Shown piece by piece: positions 43,106 to 52,951 of a stretch of 64,000 bases of DNA (positions within the stretch are counted from its first letter, which is position 1; every line of letters begins with the position of its first letter). Position numbers and translations under genes: made by a program. The notes below the pieces were generated by a model, which ran no database searches, had not been told where the DNA came from, and saw nothing but the letters and a program-made list of their open reading frames with translations. The DNA is from CAUPWF01 sp963515125 (GTDB lineage: Bacteria; Bacillota; Clostridia; Lachnospirales; Lachnospiraceae): positions 186,001-250,000 of the forward strand of contig JBQKKG010000004.1 of NCBI GenBank assembly GCA_052116865.1, given 5' to 3'.

Positions 43106-43939
43106 GTGAGAAGAAAAGCATTTGGAAATTTATTGTTATGCGTATTGCTGTTAGACTTATTCAATGTCTTGGCAATCGGTAGGTTATATGAAAGTAGTAA
43201 GTTACAAAGGTTAAATACTGATACGATTACAAAAAGTGAATTTCGGAAACAACAACTAGATAATCAGGTACTAACTTACATAAATGATTTAGAAGACCCA
43301 AGTGAATTCTTGGGTCTTTATTGGTTGGAAACGGACTTTCATACTAAAAAATTATCTGGCTCACTAGATAATGTAAAACATACGGAGACAATATGGAGTC
43401 AACGAAAAGATTGGAATTTATATCGAACCTGTTGTAAATCTATTTGGAGTGATGTGAAATATTTTCCTGTCGCAATGATCAATGGAGAAGAAAATAAATT
43501 AGAATTTGCTGACTCGTGGATGAATAAACGGACATATAATGGGAAGAGAGGACATGAAGGCACAGACATCATGTCAGATGTAAATACTCCTGGTTATTAT
43601 CCGATTGTAAGCATGACTGATGGAGTGGTTACAAGTATAGGATGGTTACAATTAGGCGGTTATCGTGTTGGAATTTCTTCTCCGAGTGGAGGGTATTACT
43701 ATTATGCACACCTAGATTCCTATGCTAATATAAAAGAAGGAGATCATATCAAAGCTGGTGAATTAATCGGATTCATGGGAGACAGTGGCTATGGAGTAGA
43801 AGGAACTAAGGGACAATTCCCAGTGCATTTGCATGTAGGAATATATCTATACCAAAATAATCAAGAAATAAGTGTAAATCCATATTGGGTGTTAAGATAT
43901 GTAGAGAATTTATCAAAAGTATGGTATAATAATTCTTAA
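43106..43939 (+). CDS. M23-family peptidase (LytM-type), membrane-anchored
   Basis: 277 residues from a GTG start. One N-terminal hydrophobic helix (NLLLCVLLLDLFNVLAIG), a 120-residue linker domain, then an M23 fold. That fold has RGHEGTDIMSD (His and Asp zinc ligands) near 150, SPSGGYYYYAHLDS, GDSGYGVEGT and the closing HLHVGIY. It probably cuts peptidoglycan peptides or acts as a scaffold. All zinc ligands appear present. An extended -10 box, TGGTATAAT, lies at its 3' end (43922-43930) and could serve the next gene. Confidence 0.88.
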   Translation: MRRKAFGNLLLCVLLLDLFNVLAIGRLYESSKLQRLNTDTITKSEFRKQQLDNQVLTYINDLEDPSEFLGLYWLETDFHTKKLSGSLDNVKHTETIWSQRKDWNLYRTCCKSIWSDVKYFPVAMINGEENKLEFADSWMNKRTYNGKRGHEGTDIMSDVNTPGYYPIVSMTDGVVTSIGWLQLGGYRVGISSPSGGYYYYAHLDSYANIKEGDHIKAGELIGFMGDSGYGVEGTKGQFPVHLHVGIYLYQNNQEISVNPYWVLRYVENLSKVWYNNS

Positions 43940-43954
43940 TACGGAGGAGTATTT

Positions 43955-45343
43955 ATGAATTTACCGATTGCGTTTGAAGAAAAAATGAAATGTTTACTTG
44001 GAGAAGAATACGACGACTATTTGAGTTGTTTTGATAACAAAAGATATTATGGATTACGAATAAATACAAATAAAATTACAGTAAAAGAATTTTTGAACAT
44101 GTCACCTTTTGCGTTAGAACCGATTCCGTGGATTGAGAATGGGTTCTATTATGATGGGATAAATGATCAGCCAGCCAAGCATCCCTATTATTTTGCAGGG
44201 CTATATTACTTACAGGAGCCGAGCGCAATGACTCCAGCAAATCGACTTCCGATTGAGCCAGGGGATAAGGTCTTGGATTTGTGTGCTGCACCTGGTGGTA
44301 AAGCTACTGAATTGGGAGCAAGATTAAAAGGCAAAGGGATTCTAGTCGCCAATGATATTAGCAATTCAAGAGCAAAAGCTTTACAAAAAAATATGGAATT
44401 ATTTGGAATAGGAAATGTATTGGTTATCAGTGAAGATCCTGGTAAAATCCAAGAACATTTCGCAGCATATTTTGATAAAATATTGATTGATGCGCCTTGT
44501 TCTGGTGAGGGGATGTTTCGAAAAGAAAAGCGTATGATAAAGAGCTGGGAGGAACGAGGACCTGAATCTTTTATAGGTATACAAAGAGAACTTTTGTTAC
44601 AGGCTGCTAGGATGCTAAAACCGGGTGGAATCCTACTTTATTCTACATGTACTTTTGATCCACGAGAGAATGAAGAAGCAATCGAATTTTTAATTGAAAA
44701 ACATCCAGAATTTGAATTGCAAAACATTACTTGGTATGAGGGATTTTCAAATGGACGGGCAGAGTTCACCAAAAGTAAAAATAAGGAATTGGAAAAAGCC
44801 ATAAGAATATGGCCACATAAAATGCGTGGTGAAGGTCACTTTATGGCCTTATTACAAAAGAGAAAAGTGGATAATGTTGCGAAAAATTCATCCACTTTTA
44901 TGGGGAAAGAAAGCGCTGGAATCCCACCTGAATTGATGACATTTCTTGAGAATATTAACTGGAAGATAGAACTGAATAGGTTGAAAATCAAAGAAGAAAA
45001 AGTGTATTATATGCCCGCGAATGTACCAGATATGAAGGGGATAAGATTTGTGCGTACAGGGCTATTCATTGGAGAACTAAAAAAACAACGCTTTGAACCA
45101 AGTCAGGCATTGGCAATGTATTTAAAAAAAGAAGAATACAAATTTACTATAGATTTTGCGGTAAATGATCAGCGTGTGATACGTTATCTAAAGGGTGAGA
45201 CGATTGATGTTGAGGATATTGTATCAGCAAAAGAAAAAGGATGGTATTTAATCTGCGTAGATGGATATCCACTAGGTTTTGGTAAATTAGTGAATCAAAC
45301 AATTAAAAACAAATATTTACCGGGATGGAGATGGCAGAGTTGA
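43955..45343 (+). CDS. RsmB/NOP-family rRNA cytosine-C5 methyltransferase (RsmF-like)
   Basis: 462 residues. AdoMet motif VLDLCAAPGGKATELGARL near residue 108, the catalytic cysteine in DAPCSGEGMFRKE, and the second Cys in YSTCTFDPRENEEAIEFL. The C-terminal ~170 residues contain a PUA-like region as in RsmF/YebU. It makes 5-methylcytosine in rRNA; which site is not decidable. Its TGA stop shares a base with the next start. Confidence 0.92.
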   Translation: MNLPIAFEEKMKCLLGEEYDDYLSCFDNKRYYGLRINTNKITVKEFLNMSPFALEPIPWIENGFYYDGINDQPAKHPYYFAGLYYLQEPSAMTPANRLPIEPGDKVLDLCAAPGGKATELGARLKGKGILVANDISNSRAKALQKNMELFGIGNVLVISEDPGKIQEHFAAYFDKILIDAPCSGEGMFRKEKRMIKSWEERGPESFIGIQRELLLQAARMLKPGGILLYSTCTFDPRENEEAIEFLIEKHPEFELQNITWYEGFSNGRAEFTKSKNKELEKAIRIWPHKMRGEGHFMALLQKRKVDNVAKNSSTFMGKESAGIPPELMTFLENINWKIELNRLKIKEEKVYYMPANVPDMKGIRFVRTGLFIGELKKQRFEPSQALAMYLKKEEYKFTIDFAVNDQRVIRYLKGETIDVEDIVSAKEKGWYLICVDGYPLGFGKLVNQTIKNKYLPGWRWQS

Positions 45344-46047
45344 TGTTAAGATTAGATAAGTATTTGGCTGAATTAGGTATTGGTACGAGATCAGAAGTAA
45401 AGCAGCTTATTCGTAAGGGATGCATTAGTGTGGATGATATGATAATGAAACACGCAGATGTAAAAATAAATCCGGATAGCCAAATTGTAAAATATCTTGG
45501 GAATCCATTACACTATGTTGAGAAGGAATATTATATGTTGAATAAACCAGCTGGAGTTGTTTCTGCCACAGTTGATGCGAGGGATAAGACAGTATTAGAG
45601 TTAATAGACACAAAGATACGGAAAGACTTATTTCCAGTAGGACGATTAGATAAAGATACGGAAGGTTTGCTTTTGATTACCAATGACGGAGAGATGGCAC
45701 ATCGGCTATTAGCGCCGAAAAAACATGTGGACAAGTTGTACTATGCGAAGATAGATGGAAGAGTAACGGAACAGGATATAGAACAATTTGAGTTAGGAGT
45801 ACAGATTAGTGAAAGCGTGGTTACCAAACCAGCACGTTTAAAGATTATAAAATCAGATGAAATATCAGAGATAGAACTCACAATTCAAGAGGGCAAATTC
45901 CATCAAGTAAAGCGCATGTTTGAGGCGGTTGATAAACGAGTTATTTATCTGAAAAGGCTATCGATGGGCTCTTTAGTACTTGACAATAACTTAGAAGTGG
46001 GACAGTATCGTCCGCTTACCAAAGAGGAGATTCAAAACTTATGTTAA
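45343..46047 (+). CDS. RsuA/RluB-family pseudouridine synthase
   Basis: 234 residues from ATG 45343, chosen because MLRLDKYLAELGIGTRSEVKQLIRKG begins the S4 domain as in the family; ATGs at 45325 and 45331 are also in frame. Catalytic GRLDKDTEGLLLITNDG near residue 100 has the active-site Asp, and EGKFHQVKRMFEAVD is the closing motif. It converts one 16S uridine to pseudouridine if it is a true RsuA. Overlaps the HAD gene by seven bases. Confidence 0.92.
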   Translation: MLRLDKYLAELGIGTRSEVKQLIRKGCISVDDMIMKHADVKINPDSQIVKYLGNPLHYVEKEYYMLNKPAGVVSATVDARDKTVLELIDTKIRKDLFPVGRLDKDTEGLLLITNDGEMAHRLLAPKKHVDKLYYAKIDGRVTEQDIEQFELGVQISESVVTKPARLKIIKSDEISEIELTIQEGKFHQVKRMFEAVDKRVIYLKRLSMGSLVLDNNLEVGQYRPLTKEEIQNLC

Positions 46048-46706
46048 ATAATATAGAGGCTGTAATATTTGATTTAGATGGTACACTAGTAGATTCTATG
46101 TGGATTTGGCCAGCAGTAGACGATTTGTTTTTAAAAAAATATTCTTTAGTTATGCCAGAAGACTTTCATAAAACGATGGAAGGTATGAGTTATACAGAAA
46201 CTTCTGTTTTATTTAAGGAAACATTTCATCTTCCACAGACAATACAGGAAATACAAAAAGAATGGGAGATAATGACATTAAAAAAATACACAGAAGAAGT
46301 TCCGTTGAAAAGAGGCGTAAAAGAATTTTTGATAAGCATGAAACAGCAGGGCATAAAGCTTGGAATTGCAACTAGTAATTCAAAGGTATTAGTAGATGCC
46401 ACTCTAAAGGCTAGAGGTGTGGAACATTATTTTAACTCGGTACGAACTGCTTGTGAGGTTGGTGCCGGTAAACCGGCTCCTGACGTATACTTAAAGGTGG
46501 CAGCCGATTTGGAGGTAGACCCCACTAAATGTCTGGTATTTGAAGATGTACCAAATGGCATACTAGCAGGGAAGAATGCGGGTATGAAGGTATGTGCAGT
46601 AGCAGATGAATTTTCCAAACCGCAGGAAGAGAAAAAGAAAAAACTGGCTCACTATTTCATACAAGATTTTGATGACTTAAGGAAGAACACCTATGAGGTA
46701 TTATAA
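46041..46706 (+). CDS. HAD-superfamily hydrolase, beta-phosphoglucomutase-like
   Basis: 221 residues. Motif I VIFDLDGTLVDSMWIW with the nucleophile Asp, a helical cap, motif II LGIATSNS, Lys in GAGKPAPDVY, and motif IV CLVFEDVPNGILAGKNAG. Subfamily IA with cap type of phosphatases and beta-phosphoglucomutases. The substrate is unknown. It sits between an RNA-modification gene and a radical SAM gene with tight spacing. Confidence 0.9.
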   Translation: MLNNIEAVIFDLDGTLVDSMWIWPAVDDLFLKKYSLVMPEDFHKTMEGMSYTETSVLFKETFHLPQTIQEIQKEWEIMTLKKYTEEVPLKRGVKEFLISMKQQGIKLGIATSNSKVLVDATLKARGVEHYFNSVRTACEVGAGKPAPDVYLKVAADLEVDPTKCLVFEDVPNGILAGKNAGMKVCAVADEFSKPQEEKKKKLAHYFIQDFDDLRKNTYEVL

Positions 46707-48635
46707 ATGAAACAAAAATTTTTACCAATTAACAAGACAGAGATGCAGGAACGAGGTTGGGAAGAAGTAGATTTTGTCTACGTAATCGGTGATGCATATG
46801 TAGATCATCCGTCTTTCGGACATGCAATTATAAGTAGAATATTAGAGGCTAATGGTTACAAAGTTGGTATCATATCTCAGCCAGATTGGAAGAAGAAAGA
46901 AAGTATTACAGAATTTGGTGTTCCAAGGTTGGGATTTTTAGTGTCAGGTGGAAACATGGATTCTATGGTAAATCACTATTCTGTGTCTAAGAAAAAAAGA
47001 GCTTCAGATGCATATACACCAGGTGGTGTTATGGGGAAAAGGCCAGATTATGCAACTGTTGTGTATAGTAATCTGATACGACAAACGTACAAATACACCC
47101 CAATTATCTTAGGTGGAATAGAAGCAAGTCTTCGTAGGTTTGCACATTATGATTATTGGTCGAACCAAATAAAGCGTTCCATATTGTTAGATTCTGGAGC
47201 TGATCTTATATCATATGGTATGGGAGAACGTTCTATTATTGAAATAGCAGATGCGTTAAATAGTGGAATTGAAGTTCGAGACATTACGTTTATTGAAGGG
47301 ACTGTGTTTAAATCTAAATCATTAGATTCCGTATATGATGCAATCAAATTAGAATCTTATGAAGAAATAAAACAGGATAAATTGAATTATGCAAAAAGCT
47401 TTTATACCCAATATTGTAATACAGATCCATTTACTAGTAAGGCTTTAATAGAGCAGTATTCAGAACATCAGTATGTGGTGCAAAATCCACCATCCAAGCC
47501 ATTATCGCAATCTGAGATGGATCGTGTTTATAGCTATCCATATGTAAGAACTTTTCATCCATCCTATGAAGAAGCAGGCGGTATTCCTGCTATCGAAGAG
47601 GTAAAGTATAGTTTAATTAGTAATCGTGGCTGTTTTGGTGGATGTAACTTTTGTGCATTAACGTTTCATCAAGGACGTATCATTCAATCGCGAAGTCATG
47701 ATTCCTTATTAGCGGAGGCAAATCAATTTATTTGGGATAAAGATTTCAAAGGATATATCCATGATGTAGGAGGGCCAACAGCGAATTTTAGGGCACCGTC
47801 ATGTGAAAAACAATTATCTCATGGGGTATGTAAACACAAGCAATGCTTGTTTCCTAGCCCTTGTAAGAATATGAAGGTTGATCACACTGATTATTTAAAA
47901 TTGTTACGAAAGCTAAGAGAGTTGCCAAATGTAAAGAAAGTTTTTATTCGCTCTGGCATTCGTTTTGATTATTTAATAGCAGATAAAGAGGATACGTTTT
48001 TTCGTGAGCTATGTGAACATCATGTCAGCGGTCAATTAAAAGTGGCACCGGAACATGTGGCAAATCAAGTGCTACAGAAAATGGGAAAGCCTGAAAACAA
48101 AGTTTATCAAGAATTTTCTAGACAATATAAAAGAATAAATGAACAAATAGGGAAGAAACAGTTTTTAGTTCCATACCTGATGTCCTCGCATCCAGGATCA
48201 ACAATGAAAGAGGCTATAGAACTGGCAGAATATTTACGAGATCTTGGTTATATGCCGGAACAAGTGCAAGATTTTTACCCAACACCTTCGACAATATCTA
48301 CTTGTATGTATTACACGGGAGTAGATCCAAGGGATTTAAAACCTGTCTACGTTCCAAAAAACCCACATGAAAAAGCTATGCAAAGAGCATTGATCCAATA
48401 TCGCAATCCTAAGAATTACCACTTAGTATTAGAAGCATTGAAATCAGAGGATAGAATGGATTTAGTTGGTTTTGACAAGCATTGTTTGATTCGTCCAAGA
48501 CAGTTTAAATCAGAACAATTGCAAAAGGGAAAACCTACTAAAAAAAATAGGAATAAAAGCGAAACGACATCGGATTCTAGCATAAATAGAAAGAAAACAA
48601 AGAAAACAATTCGCAATGTGCATAGAAAGAAATAG
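46707..48635 (+). CDS. YgiQ-family radical SAM protein
   Basis: 642 residues. The N-terminal YgiQ domain has WEEVDFVYVIGDAYVDHPSFGHAIISRILE and GIEASLRRFAHYDYW. The radical SAM cysteine triad is RGCFGGCNFCALTFHQGR near residue 313. A further Cys cluster (SHGVCKHKQCLFPSPCKN) may bind another iron-sulphur centre. The C-terminal tail is Lys-rich. The function of YgiQ is not established. It starts one base after the HAD stop. Confidence 0.94.
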   Translation: MKQKFLPINKTEMQERGWEEVDFVYVIGDAYVDHPSFGHAIISRILEANGYKVGIISQPDWKKKESITEFGVPRLGFLVSGGNMDSMVNHYSVSKKKRASDAYTPGGVMGKRPDYATVVYSNLIRQTYKYTPIILGGIEASLRRFAHYDYWSNQIKRSILLDSGADLISYGMGERSIIEIADALNSGIEVRDITFIEGTVFKSKSLDSVYDAIKLESYEEIKQDKLNYAKSFYTQYCNTDPFTSKALIEQYSEHQYVVQNPPSKPLSQSEMDRVYSYPYVRTFHPSYEEAGGIPAIEEVKYSLISNRGCFGGCNFCALTFHQGRIIQSRSHDSLLAEANQFIWDKDFKGYIHDVGGPTANFRAPSCEKQLSHGVCKHKQCLFPSPCKNMKVDHTDYLKLLRKLRELPNVKKVFIRSGIRFDYLIADKEDTFFRELCEHHVSGQLKVAPEHVANQVLQKMGKPENKVYQEFSRQYKRINEQIGKKQFLVPYLMSSHPGSTMKEAIELAEYLRDLGYMPEQVQDFYPTPSTISTCMYYTGVDPRDLKPVYVPKNPHEKAMQRALIQYRNPKNYHLVLEALKSEDRMDLVGFDKHCLIRPRQFKSEQLQKGKPTKKNRNKSETTSDSSINRKKTKKTIRNVHRKK

Positions 48636-48686
48636 CACCAATGAACAAAGAAAACTATAACTATTAAAAAGAAAGAAGTGTTGAAT

Positions 48687-49454
48687 ATGAAGCGTTGTAA
48701 AATTGCAGTAGTAACTGGGGCATCTTCAGGGATGGGAAGAGAGTTTGTAAAGCAGATTGAGGATCTCTACGTAGGATTAAATGAAATCTGGGTACTTGCT
48801 AGAAGGGGGGAACGCTTAGAGGCTTTAGAACATGAATTAAAGACACCTCTCAGAATATTTTCACTTGATTTAGGGGAAAAGAATTCGTTTTGTAAGGTTC
48901 AAGAAGTGTTAGAAGAAGTGAAACCAGATATTCGTATGCTTGTAAATGCGGCAGGCTTTGGGAAAATTGGTAAAGTTGAGGAGTTAGATATTAAGGATCA
49001 GACAGAAATGATTGATATTAATTGTCGGGCACTTACTAATATGACGTACATCTGCCTCCCTTATATGAGTAATGGGAGTAGGATTGTGAATCTGGCATCA
49101 GCAGCATCTTTTGTTCCACAACCTAATTTTGTGGTTTATGCCGCATCAAAGTCATACGCACTGAGTTTTTCAAGAGGACTCAATGAGGAAGTGGAACCTA
49201 AAAATATTTTTGTTACTGCGGTTTGTCCAGGTCCAGTTGATACAGAATTTTTTGATGTAGCAGGTGGAAAAGATGGTGTCAATGTGATGAAAAGAATGGT
49301 TATGGCAAACCCTCAGAAAGTGGTACGACAAGCGTTATTAGATTCAGTAGCTGGCAAGGCAGTTTCTGTCTATGGAATACCAATGAAGAGTGCGAATTTT
49401 GCCACAAAAGTTTTGCCACATGGTCTGGTGCTAAAAGTCATGAAACACTTTTAG
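48687..49454 (+). CDS. Short-chain dehydrogenase/reductase
   Basis: 255 residues from ATG 48687; an in-frame GTG at 48678 has no better ribosome site. Rossmann start VVTGASSGMGREFVKQ, NAAGFGKIGK, catalytic Ser region VNLASAASFVPQPNFVVYAASKSYAL with the Tyr-x3-Lys pair, and CPGPVDTEFF. Substrate unknown; the closest general type is the DltE/YqjQ-like branch of classical SDRs. Confidence 0.9.
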   Translation: MKRCKIAVVTGASSGMGREFVKQIEDLYVGLNEIWVLARRGERLEALEHELKTPLRIFSLDLGEKNSFCKVQEVLEEVKPDIRMLVNAAGFGKIGKVEELDIKDQTEMIDINCRALTNMTYICLPYMSNGSRIVNLASAASFVPQPNFVVYAASKSYALSFSRGLNEEVEPKNIFVTAVCPGPVDTEFFDVAGGKDGVNVMKRMVMANPQKVVRQALLDSVAGKAVSVYGIPMKSANFATKVLPHGLVLKVMKHF

Positions 49455-49481
49455 TTTGTAAGAAAGGATATTTGACAGAAG

Positions 49482-50057
49482 ATGAAGATAGAAAAAGGTC
49501 AGCCAGGGTATTTGCAAGAACAAAAGAAAAAGGAGATTGTAAAAACAGTCATATCATTTGTAGGTGTTGCTACATTATTAATTATTGGTTATGTAACTAC
49601 GGGTACGAAATTAAATTGGCTAACGTTATTTGCAATACTTGGTTGCTTGCCTGCTTGTAAGTGCTTAGTTGGTGTAATTACTAGATTCCCGTATCGTTCT
49701 ATTTCGATGGAAAAGGTATCAGAAATCAAAGAGCATACCTCACAATTAACGGTAGCATATGATCTGCTGCTTACAAGTTATGAAAAGATTATGCCAATAG
49801 ATTGTATTGTCATTTCAGGAAGTACTATTTGTGGTTATGCAAGCAATAAGAAAATGGATACTATATATGCGGCTCAACATATAAAAAAAATACTAGGACA
49901 AAATAACTTTACCAATCTTACAGTTAAGATATTTCCGGATTATGTAGCCTTTTTATCTAGAGCCGAAGGCATGAATAATATTGCGGAGGTGGATAAGACC
50001 AATAGCACAAAAAAGGATAGAAGAATGAAACAGATTATTTTAAATGTGTCATTATAA
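49482..50057 (+). CDS. Membrane protein of unknown function
   Basis: 191 residues. Two adjacent hydrophobic segments near the N-terminus (VISFVGVATLLIIGYV and LTLFAILGCLPACKCLVGVI) form a hairpin, followed by a soluble cytoplasmic domain of about 120 residues containing IDCIVISGSTICGYASNKKMDTIYAAQHIKKILGQNN. No known motif. It lies between SDR and RluA genes in a continuous run. Another frame gives a shorter overlapping ORF from 49472, which I reject. Confidence 0.7.
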   Translation: MKIEKGQPGYLQEQKKKEIVKTVISFVGVATLLIIGYVTTGTKLNWLTLFAILGCLPACKCLVGVITRFPYRSISMEKVSEIKEHTSQLTVAYDLLLTSYEKIMPIDCIVISGSTICGYASNKKMDTIYAAQHIKKILGQNNFTNLTVKIFPDYVAFLSRAEGMNNIAEVDKTNSTKKDRRMKQIILNVSL

Positions 50058-50073
50058 GTGGTAGGAGAGTAGG

Positions 50074-51039
50074 ATGCAAGAAATTCTAGTTAATGAAAAT
50101 GAAGCAGGCCAAAGATTTGACAAATTATTGGCTAAATACTTGAACGAAGCACCAAAGAGTTTTCTGTACAAAATGCTTCGTAAAAAAAATATTGTACTAA
50201 ATGATAAGAAAGCTGTTGGAAACGAAAAGGTAGTCTTAGGTGATCGAATCACCTTATATTTGTCTGCGGAAACAATACAAAAATTTAGTTCAAATAAGGT
50301 ACATTATATAAAGGATAACATCAACATTATATATGAGGATACAGATATTTTGTTGATAAATAAGCCGGTGGGAATGTTATCCCAAAAAGCAAGAGAACAA
50401 GATGTTTCTGTTATAGAACATTTGATTTCATATTTATTGCGTACAAAACAATTAACAGAGGCACAATTAAATGGATTCAAGCCATCGATTTCCAATCGGT
50501 TAGATAGAAATACAAGTGGTCTTATTGTAGCAGGGAAAAGTTTACAAGGATTGCAAGTGATGGGGGAAGCATTTAAAAATCGATCAATTCAAAAATTTTA
50601 TCGTTGTCTAGTATTGGGTCACATTGATAAAAAAACTCATGTAAAAGGCTACCTTACGAAAGACGAACGCAGAAATAAGGTATACATTACAGAGGAAAGA
50701 ACCGAAAATAGTCAGTGGATTGAAACAGAATATCAACCAATTTGGTCAACAAAGGATATTACATTATTGGAAGTACATTTAATCACTGGGAAAACACACC
50801 AAATCCGAGCACATTTATCGGCTAACGGGCACGCCATTATTGGAGATTACAAATATGGAAACGCTGTTGTGAACAATATCTACAAAAAAAATTATGGATT
50901 GGAATCACAGCTATTACATGCTTACTGCTTGGAAATGCCTAGTGATATGCCGAAACTTAAAGCTTTGGAAGGAAAAACATTTATTGCCGAAGTACCAGAA
51001 TTATTTGCACGTATATGTAAAGCGGAGAAGGGAGTCTAA
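50074..51039 (+). CDS. RluA-family pseudouridine synthase
   Basis: 321 residues. N-terminal S4 domain (AGQRFDKLLAKYLNEAPKSFLYKMLRKKNIVLN), then the RluA catalytic domain with LLINKPVGMLSQ, SNRLDRNTSGLIVAGKSL (active-site Asp; the usual His before RLD is Asn) and TGKTHQIRAHLSANGHAIIGDYKYG. It isomerises uridines in 23S rRNA or tRNA; the target is not decidable. Its last base is the first base of recU. Confidence 0.92.
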   Translation: MQEILVNENEAGQRFDKLLAKYLNEAPKSFLYKMLRKKNIVLNDKKAVGNEKVVLGDRITLYLSAETIQKFSSNKVHYIKDNINIIYEDTDILLINKPVGMLSQKAREQDVSVIEHLISYLLRTKQLTEAQLNGFKPSISNRLDRNTSGLIVAGKSLQGLQVMGEAFKNRSIQKFYRCLVLGHIDKKTHVKGYLTKDERRNKVYITEERTENSQWIETEYQPIWSTKDITLLEVHLITGKTHQIRAHLSANGHAIIGDYKYGNAVVNNIYKKNYGLESQLLHAYCLEMPSDMPKLKALEGKTFIAEVPELFARICKAEKGV

Positions 51040-51572
51040 TGAGCACTTGGAATTCTAGAGGACTGAGAGGTTCTACCTTAGAGGAGTTAATCAATCGCAC
51101 CAACGACAGATATTTAGAAAAGGGATTAGCCCTAATACAAAAGATTCCAACACCCATCACACCTGTTCGCATTGATAAAGAACACCGTCACATTACCTTG
51201 GCTTATTTTGAACAAAGAAGCACCGTTGATTATATTGGAGTTGTACAAGGAATACCAGTGTGTTTTGATGCAAAAGAATGTAATACAGATACATTTCCGA
51301 TACAAAATATTCATGAACACCAGGTGGAATTCATGAAACAGTTTGAAAAACAAGGTGGAATATCGTTTCTCATTATTTATTATAATACTAGGAATCAACT
51401 GTATTATATGAGGTTTGAAGAATTACAACAATTTTGGGAACGTTCGTTACAAGGTGGTAGAAAAAGTATAAGATTTGATGAATTGGATACAGATTTTTTT
51501 ATGATACAGTTAAACGGGTGTCTTGTACCATACTTAGATACTATGCAAAAGGACTTAGATATTAGGGATTGA
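51039..51572 (+). CDS. recU: Holliday junction resolvase RecU
   Basis: 177 residues. RecU motifs: NSRGLRGSTLEELINRTNDRYLEKGLALIQKIPTPITPV, YFEQRSTVDYIGVVQGIPVCFDAKECNTDTFPI with metal-binding Asp, Asp and Glu-Lys-type residues, and IHEHQVEFMKQFEKQGGISFLII. It cleaves Holliday junctions in place of RuvC; RuvA, RuvB and RecG are in the same window. In many Firmicutes recU sits beside a penicillin-binding protein gene, which is not so here. Confidence 0.95.
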   Translation: MSTWNSRGLRGSTLEELINRTNDRYLEKGLALIQKIPTPITPVRIDKEHRHITLAYFEQRSTVDYIGVVQGIPVCFDAKECNTDTFPIQNIHEHQVEFMKQFEKQGGISFLIIYYNTRNQLYYMRFEELQQFWERSLQGGRKSIRFDELDTDFFMIQLNGCLVPYLDTMQKDLDIRD

Positions 51573-51597
51573 CATTTAGCGGTGATTTACGTATAAT
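51569..51597 (+). promoter_or_regulatory. Full-consensus promoter of the histidine operon
   Basis: TTGACA (51569-51574), 17-base spacer, TATAAT (51592-51597). The -35 box overlaps the recU stop codon. Only about 45 transcribed bases precede hisZ, too few for a T-box leader or a His-codon attenuator. Confidence 0.85.
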
Positions 51598-51649
51598 TAT
51601 AAAACAATTTAGTGTAGTAGCACAGTGAAGCGAAAGGGATGTGGTAATA

Positions 51650-52909
51650 ATGATGAGTCAACAACTATTGCATACTCCAGAAGGAGTAAGAGATATATAT
51701 AATTTGGAATGCAGTAAAAAGCTTGCATTACAAAATACATTACATAATATGTTGCAACTATATGGTTATTCGGATATTCAGACACCAACATTTGAATTTT
51801 TCGATGTGTTTCGCAAAGAAATTGGGACAATCTCTTCGAAAGAATTGTATAAATTCTTTGATAGAGAAGGTAATACTTTAGTTTTACGACCTGATATTAC
51901 CCCTTCTATTGCAAGAGCAGCTGCAACATTATTTGAGAAGGAAGATTTACCGATTCGGTTATCATACATGGGTAACACATTTATTAATCATTTGAGTTTC
52001 CAAGGAAGATTAAAAGAAAATACCCAGTTGGGTGCGGAGTTGATTGGCCTAGATGCAATAGAGGCAGATGCAGAGATGCTTGCACTTGTTGTAGAGTCAT
52101 TAAAAGGGGTTGGTCTAAAGGAATTTCAGGTAAATGTTGGACATGTGGATTTTCTACAAAGCATTATGGACGAGGCGAATATTAACGAAGAACTCGAATC
52201 ACAAATTAGAGAGCTCATTAATAACAGAAATTATTTTGGGGTAGATGAAGTACTTTCTAATACAGATGTGTCTAGTCGGATTCGGGAAATATTTGCGATG
52301 TTACCTGAATTAGTAGGTGGTAATGAAGTATTAGAGATAGCAAAAAAATACGTTCCAAACGCCAAAGCAAAAGAAGCAGTTAATCGACTTCAAGAGATAC
52401 ATGAACTGCTTTGTGCATATGGAGTTGATAAATATATTTCGTATGATTTGAGTATGAGTGGCAACTATGGATATTATACGGGTATCATCTTTCGGGGATA
52501 TACTTTTGGAACAGGAGATGCCATTGTTAAAGGTGGACGTTATGATCAATTATTAGAAAAATTTGGGGATCGAGCTCCATCTATCGGATTTGCAATCGTA
52601 GTAGATGAGTTGATGAACGCATTAGTAAGGCAGAAAATAGAAATTGATTGTGGAAAGAAAACGACTATCATTGTATATGATGATAGTGTAGCACTGTGGG
52701 CAATCTCTTTAACAAAGGAATTTCGTGGTAAGGGTAAGCATACAGAATTGATAAAAAAAGATGGTAATAAGAGCTTAGATAATTATATTGCATATGGAAA
52801 ACGTAAATTGGCGGGCAGTATGTTATATCTACGTATGAATAGACAAAATAAACAGATAGAAATGATAAACCTACATACAGATGAGCGAAAAACAGTGTTG
52901 TGTGATTAG
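51650..52909 (+). CDS. hisZ: ATP phosphoribosyltransferase regulatory subunit
   Basis: 419 residues from ATG 51650 (ATG 51653 and GTG 51641 are alternatives). A catalytically inactive class II histidyl-tRNA synthetase-like protein: TPEGVRDI start, LQLYGYSDIQTPTFEFFDVF, RPDITPSIARAAAT, and YTGIIFRGYTFGTGDAIVKGGRYDQLLEKFG. No anticodon-binding domain of the usual tRNA synthetase type is clear. It activates the short-form HisG encoded next. Confidence 0.93.
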   Translation: MMSQQLLHTPEGVRDIYNLECSKKLALQNTLHNMLQLYGYSDIQTPTFEFFDVFRKEIGTISSKELYKFFDREGNTLVLRPDITPSIARAAATLFEKEDLPIRLSYMGNTFINHLSFQGRLKENTQLGAELIGLDAIEADAEMLALVVESLKGVGLKEFQVNVGHVDFLQSIMDEANINEELESQIRELINNRNYFGVDEVLSNTDVSSRIREIFAMLPELVGGNEVLEIAKKYVPNAKAKEAVNRLQEIHELLCAYGVDKYISYDLSMSGNYGYYTGIIFRGYTFGTGDAIVKGGRYDQLLEKFGDRAPSIGFAIVVDELMNALVRQKIEIDCGKKTTIIVYDDSVALWAISLTKEFRGKGKHTELIKKDGNKSLDNYIAYGKRKLAGSMLYLRMNRQNKQIEMINLHTDERKTVLCD

Positions 52910-52951
52910 TATAAACATACAGTACATCATGAGATAGATGAGGGAAAAAAC

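Noticed and set aside
49472..49660. 62-codon plus-strand frame overlapping the start of the 49482 gene
   Set aside because: Shorter, no motif, and the 49482 frame has a normal start and two membrane helices.
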